Below are positions 43,475 through 51,840 of a DNA stretch of 64,000 nucleotides, piece after piece. This DNA comes from Halochromatium sp. GTDB taxonomy: Bacteria > Pseudomonadota > Gammaproteobacteria > Chromatiales > Chromatiaceae. The number at the start of each line of letters is the position of its first letter. Positions within the stretch are counted from its first letter, which is position 1. Where the stretch lies: assembly GCA_010912705.1 (NCBI GenBank), contig POWB01000018.1:1-64000 (forward strand), given 5' to 3'. Both the position numbers and the translations under genes were made by a program. A model generated the notes under the pieces. It saw nothing but the letters and a program-made list of their open reading frames with translations, did no database searches and had not been told where the DNA came from.

Positions 43475-44450
43475 TGGATGGTGCTCGGGTCAGAGGCTCG
43501 GCTGCTGGGGGTGTTGGCGGATGTTGATCTGCGCAAGCACATCCTCAAGCGCGCTGCGATGGATGCCCCGGTTACTGAGGCGATGAATCCGCATCCGCAG
43601 GTGCTGGGAGAGTCTGTGACCTTGGCGGAGTTCAACGCCTGTGCGGATGGCGTGCAAGGTTCGCGGCGTCCTGTGCTGCCCTGTGTGGCCGCCGATGGGC
43701 GCCTGATTGGCGTGGCGATGCTGCGCGGCGAGTCGAGTGCGGTGCGGCTCGATAACCGGGTGGTGATCATGGTCGGCGGCAAGGGCCTGCGCCTACGCCC
43801 GCTGACGGCGGAGACGCCAAAGCCGATGCTGCCGATTGCCGATAAGCCGTTGCTGGAGGTGATTGTCCGGCAGTTAGCGGCGCAGGGGTTTCATCGCTTC
43901 ATCTTTGCGCTGCACTATAAGTTCGAGCAGATCCAAGCGCACTTTGGCGATGGCTCGGCCTTTGGGGTGACCATTGACTATCTGCTCGAGCAGCAGCCGC
44001 TTGGCACCGCAGGCGCCCTCGGCCTGTTGCGCGAGACGTTGGAGCAGCCGTTCTTCGTCACTAATGGTGATCTGCTGACCAAGGCCGACTTCCGCAAGAT
44101 CCTCGACTTTCACCGCGAGGAAGAGAGCGATTTCACCGTTGGTGCGGTGCGCTATGACATCTCCGTGCCCTATGGTCTTGCTGCAAGAGGATGATCATAT
44201 CAAGGGCGTCGTCGAGAAGCCGGTGTATCGGCATGATATGAATGCCGGTATCTACCTACTGAACCCCGAGCTCCGGCAGCGCATCCCCAAGGGCCAGCGC
44301 ACTGATATGACCGACCTGATGACCACGCTGCTAGCCGAGAAGAAGCGCCTGCTGACCTATCCAATTATCGAATATTGGCTGGATATTGGTCGGCATCCGG
44401 ATCTGGAGCTGGCCCGGGCGGAGTTTGATGTGCATTTTGGGGATGAGTGA
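43475..44450 (+). pseudogene. CBS-domain sugar-1-phosphate nucleotidyltransferase (PtmE-like), broken
   Basis: The truncated CBS part (ARLLGVLADVDLRKHILKRA) is followed by VIMVGGKGLRLRPLTAETPK then PMLPIADKPLLEVIVRQLA, the NTP-transferase signature, and VTNGDLLTKADFRKILDFHR. A frameshift near 44177 separates the last 90 codons (GVVEKPVYRHDMNAGIYLLN, YPIIEYWLDIGRHPDLELAR). PtmE-type enzymes make GDP-GlcN for legionaminic acid. Two lesions, so inactive. Confidence 0.75.
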
Positions 44451-44464
44451 GGGGTTAGTACAGG

Positions 44465-44757
44465 TTGATGGCTGTCTGCTCTCGGTCACCGAGGAAGGCG
44501 AGCCCATGTTCACCCATGGACGCCATGGCCTCGAGCTGCTCAACCCCGGCCGCTTCCAGCAGTTGGTCTACGAGCGTGAACGCCTGTTTCGCTTCAACGG
44601 CGCGGTGCTCGGCGTCTGGACCGACGTCTGACTCACCGGCAGCCTGTTTGGCGAAAGTGTCGCCTCCATCGAGATGTCGCCAGAGGACAGCGAACAGATC
44701 AAGGGCCGTGAGGATTGGGCCGCGTTGTTGACGCGCTTGGGTGCAGCCGGAGGCTGA
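44465..44757 (+). pseudogene. Copy of the 111-residue unrecognised gene, with stop codon
   Basis: Reads SVTEEGEPMFTHGRHGLELL, NPGRFQQLVYERERLFRFNG and AVLGVWTDV, TGA, then LTGSLFGESVASIEMSPEDS to the end. It is the duplicate of 15689-16024, again directly upstream of an rpn gene. Confidence 0.6.
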
Positions 44758-44796
44758 GGCTCGCGGTCTTGGCCCAATCCGGATACAGTCGCCACC

Positions 44797-45830
44797 ATGG
44801 ACGAGATCAACAATCCCCACGACGTCTACTTCCGCGAGAGCTTCACTCGGCGCGAGATTGCGCAAGATTTCCTGCGCCAGCACCTGCCAGCTGAACTGCT
44901 TGAGGTGGTGGATCTCGACAGCCTAGAGATCAGCAAGGACAGCTACGTCTCCAAAGAATTGCGCGCGTCCTATTCAGATCTGGTCTATCGGCTGCGATGG
45001 CGTGTGCCTGATGAGGCTGATCCAGCGGCTCCTGAGCGGGCTGATCCAGTTGGACCTGAGCAGGCTGGTCCAGTTGGGCCTGAGCGGGTTGATCCAGCCG
45101 CGCCTGAGCAGGCATCGGCGCAAGGCGCTCGCCATCCGGTTGCAGCATCGCCGTCAGCAGGGCAGGGCGAAGCCGCCCAGGCCACGGCTGATCAAGCCGA
45201 TGCGGCAGTGGTCTGAGATCCAGCAGTTCCAGCAGCTGCGGTTGACCCAGCAGACGCGCCAGCCACCCTCGCACTCCACATCTACATCCTGTTTGAGCAC
45301 AAGAGCCGTACCGACTATTGGGTGTTGCTCCAACTGCTGCGCTACATCCTGTTGCAGGGCGAGGCCTACCGCAAGCAGCATCCCGAGGCCAAGACCCTGC
45401 CGCCGGTCTACCCCTTGGTGCTCTATCACGGCCAAAGCCGCTGGCGGATGCCGAGCGACTTTCATGCGCTGGTCTGCCCGCTACCGGAGGCGCTCAAGCC
45501 TTATGTGCCGCAGTTTCGCTACGCGCTGCAGGATCTCTCCCCGCGCAGCGATGCCGAGATCAAAGGCGATGTGCTCACGCGCTTGGCGCAGCTGGCCATG
45601 CGCTGGATCTTCAGCGACCAGCCGCTCGAGCATCTGGAGCGGTTGATCGCCTTGATCGACCAGATCGCCGACCGCGACACCGTGTTGCAGATTCTGGAAT
45701 CGCTGCTGCGATACGATGTCCAAGGCACCCAACGGGTGGAAGAAGATGACGCCCGCCGCTTGTTGGAACAGACCTCATCGGGAGATCCCATCACGCAGAC
45801 CTTTATTGAACGGTCTATTGAGCAGGGCCA
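44797..45830 (+). pseudogene. Rpn family nuclease copy 9, stop codon and 3' truncation
   Basis: One frame from [20 protein letters not shown] with TGA at 45214-45216, at the same place as in copy 4, then [20 protein letters not shown] and on to [12 protein letters not shown], where unrelated DNA begins. The internal start is lost (ATG changed to ACG near 45792). TACAGT lies 7 bases before the ATG. The linker is the long diverged type of copy 4. Confidence 0.85.
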
Positions 45831-46191
45831 CTCACGGACGGCGATCTCAGCTGGCTGTCGGCGCCGGCCCCCGTGCTCGCCGGGCAGTGCGTGCACTCGA
45901 CCCGCTCGCTCAGACAGATCGCCGAGCGCTGCGACTGGGACGACCCCCGCACGCCAGTCCCGAGAACGTCCCATCGAACAGGCCCACGCGATGACCGACA
46001 GCGCCCGCGACGACTATAGACAGCCCCTGGAAAGAGGCATTGGAGGATACTTTCCGGACTTTCTCGCGCTACTTTACCCGCGAGTCTATGCCGGGATCGA
46101 CTGGTCCAAAGGGCATGCTTTCCTCGACAAGGAACTGCAACAGGTGTTCCGCGTCCTGGACTGGCTGCCGCAGTCGCCAGGTCAACAGTAA
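45831..46191 (+). pseudogene. Unrecognised remnant plus N-terminal piece of another nuclease-like gene
   Basis: 45831-45960 reads [20 protein letters not shown] then [18 protein letters not shown] (unrecognised). From ATG 45991, [40 protein letters not shown] and [14 protein letters not shown] resemble the start of a Rpn-like cytosolic family whose members begin [10 protein letters not shown](Y/F)[10 protein letters not shown]; the PWKEALED part is found in the next frame, so a frameshift is present. Confidence 0.4.
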
Positions 46192-46212
46192 CGAACCAAC
46201 CGGAGACGTTTC

Positions 46213-46464
46213 ATGCAAGTTGCCATAGACCTGCCCAACGACCTCGTTGCCTTTCAAGGTGCCACAGACACCCGTCAGGAGCTACGAACGGCTTACGCTT
46301 TGTGGCTTTTTCAACGTGAGCGCGTCACGCTTGCCAAGGCAGCGGAAGTTGCAGGAGTGTCACTTTATGAGTTCATGGGGTTGTGCAAAATGAATCAGAT
46401 CCCCGTGATTGACATGAGCCGTGATGAACTCATGGCAGAGCTTGCAGGGTTCGAGAAGGCGTGA
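46213..46464 (+). CDS. UPF0175-type antitoxin
   Basis: 83 residues: MQVAIDLPNDLVAFQGATDT, RQELRTAYALWLFQRERVTL and AKAAEVAGVSLYEFMGLCKM. The ALxLFxxxxVTLAKAAEVAGVSxxEFxxL helix-turn-helix is the UPF0175 signature. GGAGACG precedes the ATG. The stop overlaps the toxin's GTG start. Usually paired with DUF3368 PIN toxins, as here. Confidence 0.85.
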   Translation: MQVAIDLPNDLVAFQGATDTRQELRTAYALWLFQRERVTLAKAAEVAGVSLYEFMGLCKMNQIPVIDMSRDELMAELAGFEKA

Positions 46465-46952
46465 TTCTGATCGCGGATGCCTCCGCTCTCATCGCCCTGT
46501 CAGCGTGCAACAGCCTTTCCATACTCGATGCGCTTTTTGGCACAGTGCTGGTCCCGGAAGCCGTTCATCTTGAAGTAACCACCGAGGACAAGCCGTACGC
46601 CGAACCGCTTCGGCGCTACTTACTGGGCAAGGTTCGCCAAATCGACATGCAGAATTTCGTGTTTCTCGACGCCTATGCCGATGCAGGTGAGACTGCTGCC
46701 ATGCTGCTGTACAAGCAACTCAATGCCGACTATCTCTTGATTGATGACAAACGCGGCCGCAAGGTCGCCGCGATCAATCAGATCAAGACAATCGGTTCAT
46801 TGGGTGTGCTGCTGCAAGCCAAGCGAGTCGGATTGGTTGCGTCCATCGCGCCCTTACTTGCGCAAATTGAAGCAAGCCCGGTTTTCGTCAGTCGCAACCT
46901 GCTCGAAAACGTCCTTGAACTTGCTGGCGAGTCGGGGAGCCTGCGGGACTGA
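46461..46952 (+). CDS. DUF3368 PIN-type toxin
   Basis: 163 residues from a GTG at 46461 (MILIADASALIALSACNSLS). D6 (ILIADASALIAL), AGETAAMLL with E77, and LLIDDKRGRKVA with DD93-94 fit the PIN-like active site of DUF3368. Coupled to the UPF0175 gene by a four-base overlap. Intact pair. It is followed 11 bases later by the neuB/ATP-grasp pseudogene repeat. Confidence 0.85.
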   Translation: MILIADASALIALSACNSLSILDALFGTVLVPEAVHLEVTTEDKPYAEPLRRYLLGKVRQIDMQNFVFLDAYADAGETAAMLLYKQLNADYLLIDDKRGRKVAAINQIKTIGSLGVLLQAKRVGLVASIAPLLAQIEASPVFVSRNLLENVLELAGESGSLRD

Positions 46953-46962
46953 GGCGCCCCCC

Positions 46963-47326
46963 ATGACCCAGTTCATCGCCGAAGTTTCCAGCAACCACCA
47001 CCGCGACCTCGCGCGCTGCGTCGACTTCTACAAGATCGCCTCCTACGAGCTGCTCTGGGACGACGGCCCAAGTTCAACCGGCCGGTGGCGCAGCGGTACT
47101 TTTTCCGGAACCGGGCGTGGTAACGGCTGTGGAAGGCGCGGACGCCTTCGCCGAGCATCCGGATGTCGCCTGCCCTCGAGCTGCGGGTGAAGCCCGGCGA
47201 CCGCATCGGCCCCGTGGACAGCCATCCGGCCCGAGCTGGTGTGGTGATCACCACGGAGGAGACGCGCGAGGCTGCGATGGCCTTGGCGGCAGGCGTGGTA
47301 GAGTCGGTAGTCATCTCGACCCGCTG
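46963..47326 (+). pseudogene. NeuB N-terminus fused to ATP-grasp C-terminus, repeat copy A
   Basis: MTQFIAEVSSNHHRDLARCV is the start of a NeuB/PseI-type synthase; it jumps to DFYKIASYELLWDD (a later NeuB segment), then into FNRPVAQRYFF and VTAVEGADAFAEHPDV and LELRVKPGDRIGPVDSHPAR then AGVVITTEETREAAMALAAG, the C-terminus of an ATP-grasp ligase, with two frameshifts. A nearly identical block is at 51414-51777. Confidence 0.7.
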
Positions 47327-47367
47327 AAGCGAAGTCCGCACAATCAACAGTCGCCAACCCTAATGCA

Positions 47368-48441
47368 TTGATCATTCCATTGATTGAAAAACTCGACATC
47401 CAAGGCTTCGCGATCTTCAAGCAACCGCTCGAGTGGCGAAGGCACGGTGGCCTGAATCTCATCATCGGCGAGAACGATACCGGCAAGACGCACTTGCTGA
47501 AGTTGCTGTATGCCGTGACGCGGGCGGCCGAGGAGTACTGGAAGAAGGCGGCCGGCCCAAGCCCGGTGGAGCTGCCTGAGATCCTAGCGGCCAAACTGCG
47601 CTGGGTGTTTCTTCCGCAACAGATGGAACTGGGTCGGTTGGTCAGCCGGGGCGGCCACTACCGGCTCAAGGTTGACCTGGGCATGAGCGGGGACGGGTCA
47701 CTCAGGTTTGAGTTCGGCAAAGACACCACCAGCAAGATTCTTCAATGGCAGAGCGATGGTCTGTCCGCGCTGAAGGGATTGCGCGCTAACTATCTGCCAC
47801 CAAAAGAGATCCTGTCGATCTTCGATGCCATCGTCGCCACGCGTGAGGCGCAAGAGATTGCAGCCTTCGACGATACCTATTACGACTTGGTTCAAGACTT
47901 CCGCCAACCAACGACGGCCGGGAAATGGCAGAACAATGTGGCGCGCGCCGTGAAACATCTCGACCAGGTGACTTGTGGCGGCGAGGTGGAGATGGATGCT
48001 AAGGGTATCTGGTTTCGGCGCGGCAATGAGCGCTATAACATGCATCAAACGGCCGAGGGCATCAAGAAGATCGGCATCCTGCATCGGCTCATGCGCAATC
48101 GCCGTCTGACGCCAAAGGGTGGGTGCCTACTGTTTGTCGATGAGCCGGAAACCAATCTGCATCCGAAGGCCGTTGTGCGTTTTGCGGAAATGCTCTTCGA
48201 GTACGCCCGCTCTGGGATTCAAGTGTATGCGACAACTTACAGTTACTTTCTGTTGAAACGGTTGGAGCAGCTCGCGCGCGAGAGTCAAACGGACGATACC
48301 TTGTTGGATCTTCGGCGTGAGAACGGCGAAGGTGTTCGCGGAATGATCACGCGCCTGGCCGATGGCCTCCCGGATAGCCCGATTATCGAGCAATCGATGG
48401 CCTTGTTCGATGAAGATGTGCGCCTGGATTTAGGGTTATGA
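47368..48441 (+). CDS. AAA-family ATPase (SMC/OLD-like), two-gene module
   Basis: 357 residues from a TTG at 47368 (TTG at 47380 is possible). Walker A LIIGENDTGKTHLL (residues 31-44), Walker B CLLFVDEPETNLHPK (253-267). The H-loop His usual in THS is Tyr here (VYATTYSYFLL). Such ATPases act as sensors or motors in phage-defence and abortive-infection modules. It is followed after 3 bases by a 135-residue partner, and it lies directly after repeat copy A. Function is inferred from architecture only. Confidence 0.7.
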   Translation: MIIPLIEKLDIQGFAIFKQPLEWRRHGGLNLIIGENDTGKTHLLKLLYAVTRAAEEYWKKAAGPSPVELPEILAAKLRWVFLPQQMELGRLVSRGGHYRLKVDLGMSGDGSLRFEFGKDTTSKILQWQSDGLSALKGLRANYLPPKEILSIFDAIVATREAQEIAAFDDTYYDLVQDFRQPTTAGKWQNNVARAVKHLDQVTCGGEVEMDAKGIWFRRGNERYNMHQTAEGIKKIGILHRLMRNRRLTPKGGCLLFVDEPETNLHPKAVVRFAEMLFEYARSGIQVYATTYSYFLLKRLEQLARESQTDDTLLDLRRENGEGVRGMITRLADGLPDSPIIEQSMALFDEDVRLDLGL

Positions 48442-48444
48442 CGC

Positions 48445-48852
48445 ATGAATACTCGCAATCTTGCGCAAGCACTGTATCGTGACGATCTAGTACCGTCGAT
48501 CAAAGGCGATGCCCCCTATCGCTTCCTGCAGTTGGTCGACAAGGTCACTGACAGTGTGTTGATGCTCTTGGCGTTGCGGGCCAATACAAGGCGAAGTCAG
48601 GCATTGCGCGATGGTTTGCCGGACTTTGCCAAGTCTCGAATTCGGCTGCGCATGATCATCGCTTTGGGCTTGCCCGCGAACTTGAACATTCACTTGGGCG
48701 CTTTGCGACACACTGTTAACTCACGACTCAAGGGACGGATTGCGTTGGCGGATATTGATGCTATTTCCGTTCTGGACTATGACCGCCTCTGCGAAAAAGC
48801 GCCGCTGTTGGGTATCGACTGCGAACCCATCGCCGATCCTTGCAACGCTTGA
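48445..48852 (+). CDS. Partner of AAA ATPase (unrecognised)
   Basis: 135 residues: MNTRNLAQALYRDDLVPSIK, GDAPYRFLQLVDKVTDSVLM, LLALRANTRRSQALRDGLPD and LALADIDAISVLDYDRLCEK-like end. Mostly helical in appearance; no motif recognised. It starts 3 bases after the ATPase stop, so it is co-transcribed. It could be the effector or regulator of the ATPase. Confidence 0.55.
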   Translation: MNTRNLAQALYRDDLVPSIKGDAPYRFLQLVDKVTDSVLMLLALRANTRRSQALRDGLPDFAKSRIRLRMIIALGLPANLNIHLGALRHTVNSRLKGRIALADIDAISVLDYDRLCEKAPLLGIDCEPIADPCNA

Positions 48853-48863
48853 CCCTGGGGCCC

Positions 48864-49546
48864 ATGAGTCTCCTCCGCCTCTACAGTTTCTTCCACCTCA
48901 ACCTGGCCTACTCGGCCATTGAGGAAGAAGAGCGCCCACAGGCCATCGAGCGCTGTTACTGGCCGCTGCTACGCCTGGCGCGGCAACGCGGTCTGCCGTT
49001 CGGCATCGAGCTGTCGGGCTATACGCTGGAGACGACTATTTCAGCAGGCATTTGGTCTTCGAGACGCCGGGGCGCCCGAAGATCACCGATCTGAACGCGG
49101 TTGAGCCGCAGTTGATGCAGGTTGCGGGTGGGCTCGCGGTGACCGGGGTGGTGTCGACGCCGCTGGGTCCGATCGAGAAACGCTGGTTGATCGATGAGGC
49201 GGGTGGACGGCTGCTGCTGAGGTATCGGCTGCATTGGCCGGAGCCGATGCTCGGCTCGCTGCGGTTGGGCCATCTGACGCTGATGCCCAAGGCGTTGGAT
49301 GCGACCGGGCTGTGTTATCGCACGCACAATGGCGGTGTGGCCTTGGAGGCGGTCGGGCTGACGCGGGGCCTGATCGAGTTGGGCGATGCCGAGCGCTGGG
49401 TTCGGCTGCGTTGTGAGAAGACGCAAGCGGCGCTCGTGGGCTTGGTCACCCATCAGCCGGTGCAGGGGTCACACTTTACGCGCCTGGCGTTATCGGCGCG
49501 GGAGTTGGATGATACCAGCCGGCCAGCGCTCCAACCATCCAGATGA
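48864..49546 (+). pseudogene. GH57-type glycoside hydrolase with the catalytic domain deleted
   Basis: Start MSLLRLYSFFHLNLAYSAIE, then RLARQRGLPFGIELSGYTLE, is the N-terminus of a GH57-like protein. After about 52 codons a deletion joins the C-terminal domain in another frame: HLVFETPGRPKITDLNAVEP, CYRTHNGGVALEAVGLTRGL and LVTHQPVQGSHFTRLALSAR then ELDDTSRPA. The whole catalytic region is missing. A further copy of its last codons is fused to the HNH gene at 53534. Confidence 0.6.
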
Positions 49547-49548
49547 CC

Positions 49549-49680
49549 TAAAACACGTTGGCTCGCGCTACATGGCCGAGCACCCCGAGCAATTTCGCAT
49601 CATCGGCCTAGACCGCCCCAGGCGCTCAGCGTCGCTAACTGGCGCGTCACCGTTGATGAATCTGCCGACTATGAGATGAT
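49549..49680 (+). pseudogene. SpsF-like cytidylyltransferase fragment
   Basis: Pieces HVGSRYMAEHPEQFRIIGLD and NWRVTVDESADYEM look like the C-terminal part of an SpsF/CMP-sugar synthetase (xYIxxHPExFRI and RxTVDxPxDxExI). Very short and frame-broken. Confidence 0.35.
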
Positions 49681-50104
49681 AATGAAACCCCGGCGCAATC
49701 GATACAACACCAAACGCAAGCTTGGCTCAATGCCTGCGGAAGACACTCTCTTGGCAAGTCGCGTCAGTTACGGCGGTAATCCCGAGCATAAACGCAATCC
49801 CGGGGATTTTGGATTAACCCCACCAGCAGCACATCGTCGTCCCGATAAATCCCTATGCGACGGCACTGGCATCCTGACTCGCGCCGCAGCGCTCAAATTG
49901 CTCCGTGCCGGAATCCGGCAAGGACTGGTGAGTGAACAAAAACGCAACGGCTGGCCGCAGAATATTTGGGCGGTCACCGATGCCGGTGAACCGGTGGAGG
50001 CAATGCTGGAGAACCCTGAGCAGGGTGCTTATCATGGCTACCCAATGCCCGAGGACGACCCGTTCAGGACCCAAATCCTTGAGCGTTGGCGGCAACGGCT
50101 ATGA
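49676..50104 (+). CDS. Small partner gene of the second ImmA/IrrE-like pair
   Basis: 142 residues (ATG 49676 or 49682): GGNPEHKRNPGDFGLTPPAA, HRRPDKSLCDGTGILTRAAA, RQGLVSEQKRNGWPQNIWAV and QGAYHGYPMPEDDPFRTQIL. The NPEHK(R)NPGDFGL..RPDKxLC and YHGYPMP blocks occur in small genes beside large IrrE-like genes (recognised from memory). Stop overlaps the next ATG (ATGA). Functional class unknown; TA-like arrangement. Confidence 0.6.
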   Translation: MIMKPRRNRYNTKRKLGSMPAEDTLLASRVSYGGNPEHKRNPGDFGLTPPAAHRRPDKSLCDGTGILTRAAALKLLRAGIRQGLVSEQKRNGWPQNIWAVTDAGEPVEAMLENPEQGAYHGYPMPEDDPFRTQILERWRQRL

Positions 50105-51417
50105 GTAACCACTTTGAGATCCAATTCTCGCCTCGCGAAAGCAGCGCATGCGATGCACTGGACCGGGTTGCTGAGGCCGACATCGGCATCGTCGTCGGCG
50201 ACATCTGTCTGACTGAGCTTGAGGATCGCATGGCGAAGACGGTTCGCCCAACCTTCAGAGCTAGTACCTACCGGCTCGCCTTATGGCTGGCCGAGAATTG
50301 GTGGCGACTGCGTTGGGAGCCGGAAGACGATTCTCTAGACTGGCAACTGTCGCATAATCTGGCCGCCATCGGTGCGGGCTATGTCTGGCCCGCGCTGACC
50401 CTCGTCAGCGATGGTGAGCGCGTCATGCTCAGGATGCGACCGAGTACGGTGACTGCGAGCGCGGACATCCGCTATTTACTCCAGACAGACCTGCGCATCA
50501 GCGTTGAATCCCTCATCACGGGCATCGATCGCTTCATCGGCGCGGTGATCGAACGGCTGCGTGCCTGTGGTCAGCAAGATACAGACTTGGAAATGCTCTG
50601 GAACGACCTCTTGGAGGAGCGCCAGGATGCCGAGACCGCCCAAAGGCGCAAACTGGAGGCCTTGGCCGGTCTTGACCCTGATGCGGACGAGGGCGCGTTT
50701 CTCGACAGCTTGCTGGCGCAGCAATCCTCGATCGGCCCGTCTGGGCTGGAGGAGTTGGTTGCCGCGTGCAAGGCAGCGACGCAAGACACCCTGAACGTGC
50801 TGGCTGGTCTCCACGAACAAGGGGCGACAAGACTTGCGCTGCCGGCTATTGAACCCGTGCGGGCGCGGATACGGAAAGACCTCGGGAAACAGTCTGTCTG
50901 GACCATACTGGGCGGGCAAGCGCCCGCTACCTGGCAACGGGCGTATCGCGCTGCGGACGCCGTGCGCGAACACTGGGGCCTTGGGCCGGGCGCGATCAGC
51001 AATACCCAACTTGCCGAGGCCTTAGGTACCGACGCACAGCGACTGTTCGCCCCGAGCACGGCAACACAATGCCCGATCTCCGCCGGGTTTCGCGACGACC
51101 TCTCAGGTCACTTCGACGTCGTGTTGGCAGCACGCGCGCCCACAGGCAGACGTTTCGCCGTCGCCAGACTCCTGGGTGACTACCTCGCGTCTGCCGACAC
51201 CGAGCATCTCTTGCCTGCAACGGCGACCAAGACCGCTCGGCAAACGTTTCAGCGCGCCTTCGCGCAACAACTGCTCTGTCCGGTCGATGACCTGAAAAGA
51301 GTCCTCGACACCGATCAGCCAGACGACGAGCGCATCGAAGACGCGGCACTGGAATTCGATGTGTCGCCACTGCTGGTCAAGACCACGCTGGTGCATCAAG
51401 GCAACCATCGACCATGA
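50101..51417 (+). CDS. IrrE-like large protein lacking HEXXH
   Basis: 438 residues from the ATG at 50101 (MSNHFEIQFSPRESSACDAL). N-terminal AxTYRLALWLAENWWRLRWE then a helical middle part; the C-terminal region TGRRFAVARLLGDYLASADT, ATKTARQTFQRAFAQQLLCP and ALEFDVSPLLVKTTL parallels the ImmA/IrrE domain (HExxH...AN.FA..LL.P), but the HEXXH position reads FAVARLLGDYL. It is therefore probably a non-catalytic relative. Coupled to the small gene by ATGA. Its stop overlaps the ATG of repeat copy B. Confidence 0.65.
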   Translation: MSNHFEIQFSPRESSACDALDRVAEADIGIVVGDICLTELEDRMAKTVRPTFRASTYRLALWLAENWWRLRWEPEDDSLDWQLSHNLAAIGAGYVWPALTLVSDGERVMLRMRPSTVTASADIRYLLQTDLRISVESLITGIDRFIGAVIERLRACGQQDTDLEMLWNDLLEERQDAETAQRRKLEALAGLDPDADEGAFLDSLLAQQSSIGPSGLEELVAACKAATQDTLNVLAGLHEQGATRLALPAIEPVRARIRKDLGKQSVWTILGGQAPATWQRAYRAADAVREHWGLGPGAISNTQLAEALGTDAQRLFAPSTATQCPISAGFRDDLSGHFDVVLAARAPTGRRFAVARLLGDYLASADTEHLLPATATKTARQTFQRAFAQQLLCPVDDLKRVLDTDQPDDERIEDAALEFDVSPLLVKTTLVHQGNHRP

Positions 51418-51777
51418 CCCACTTCATCGCCGAAGTCTCCAGCAACCACCACCGCGACCTCGCGCGCTGCGTCGACTTCTACAAGATCGCCTCCTACGAG
51501 CTGCTCTGGGACGACGGCCCAAGTTCAACCGGCCGGTGGCGCAGCGGTACTTTTTCCGGAACCGGGCGTGGTAACGGCTGTGGAAGGCGCGGACGCCTTC
51601 GCCGAGCATCCGGATGTCGCCTGTCCTCGAGCTGCGGGTGAAGCCCGGCGACCGCATCGGCCCCGTGGACAGCCATCCGGCCCGAGCTGGTGTGGTGATC
51701 ACCACGGAGGAGACGCGCGAGGCTGCGATGGCCTTGGCGGCAGGCGTGGTAGAGTCGGTGGTCATCTCGACCCGCTG
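51414..51777 (+). pseudogene. NeuB/ATP-grasp chimeric pseudogene, repeat copy B
   Basis: Same fusion and same frameshifts as 46963-47326, with only a handful of base differences, so one is a recent copy of the other. It begins inside the stop codon of the preceding gene (ATGA) and ends about 60 bases before the ptuA-like ATG. Confidence 0.75.
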
Positions 51778-51840
51778 AAGCGAAGCCTAGACAAACAACA
51801 GGTTCTCTGTTTCGCGCTGTTTTTAGTGTCATGTTGCCCC

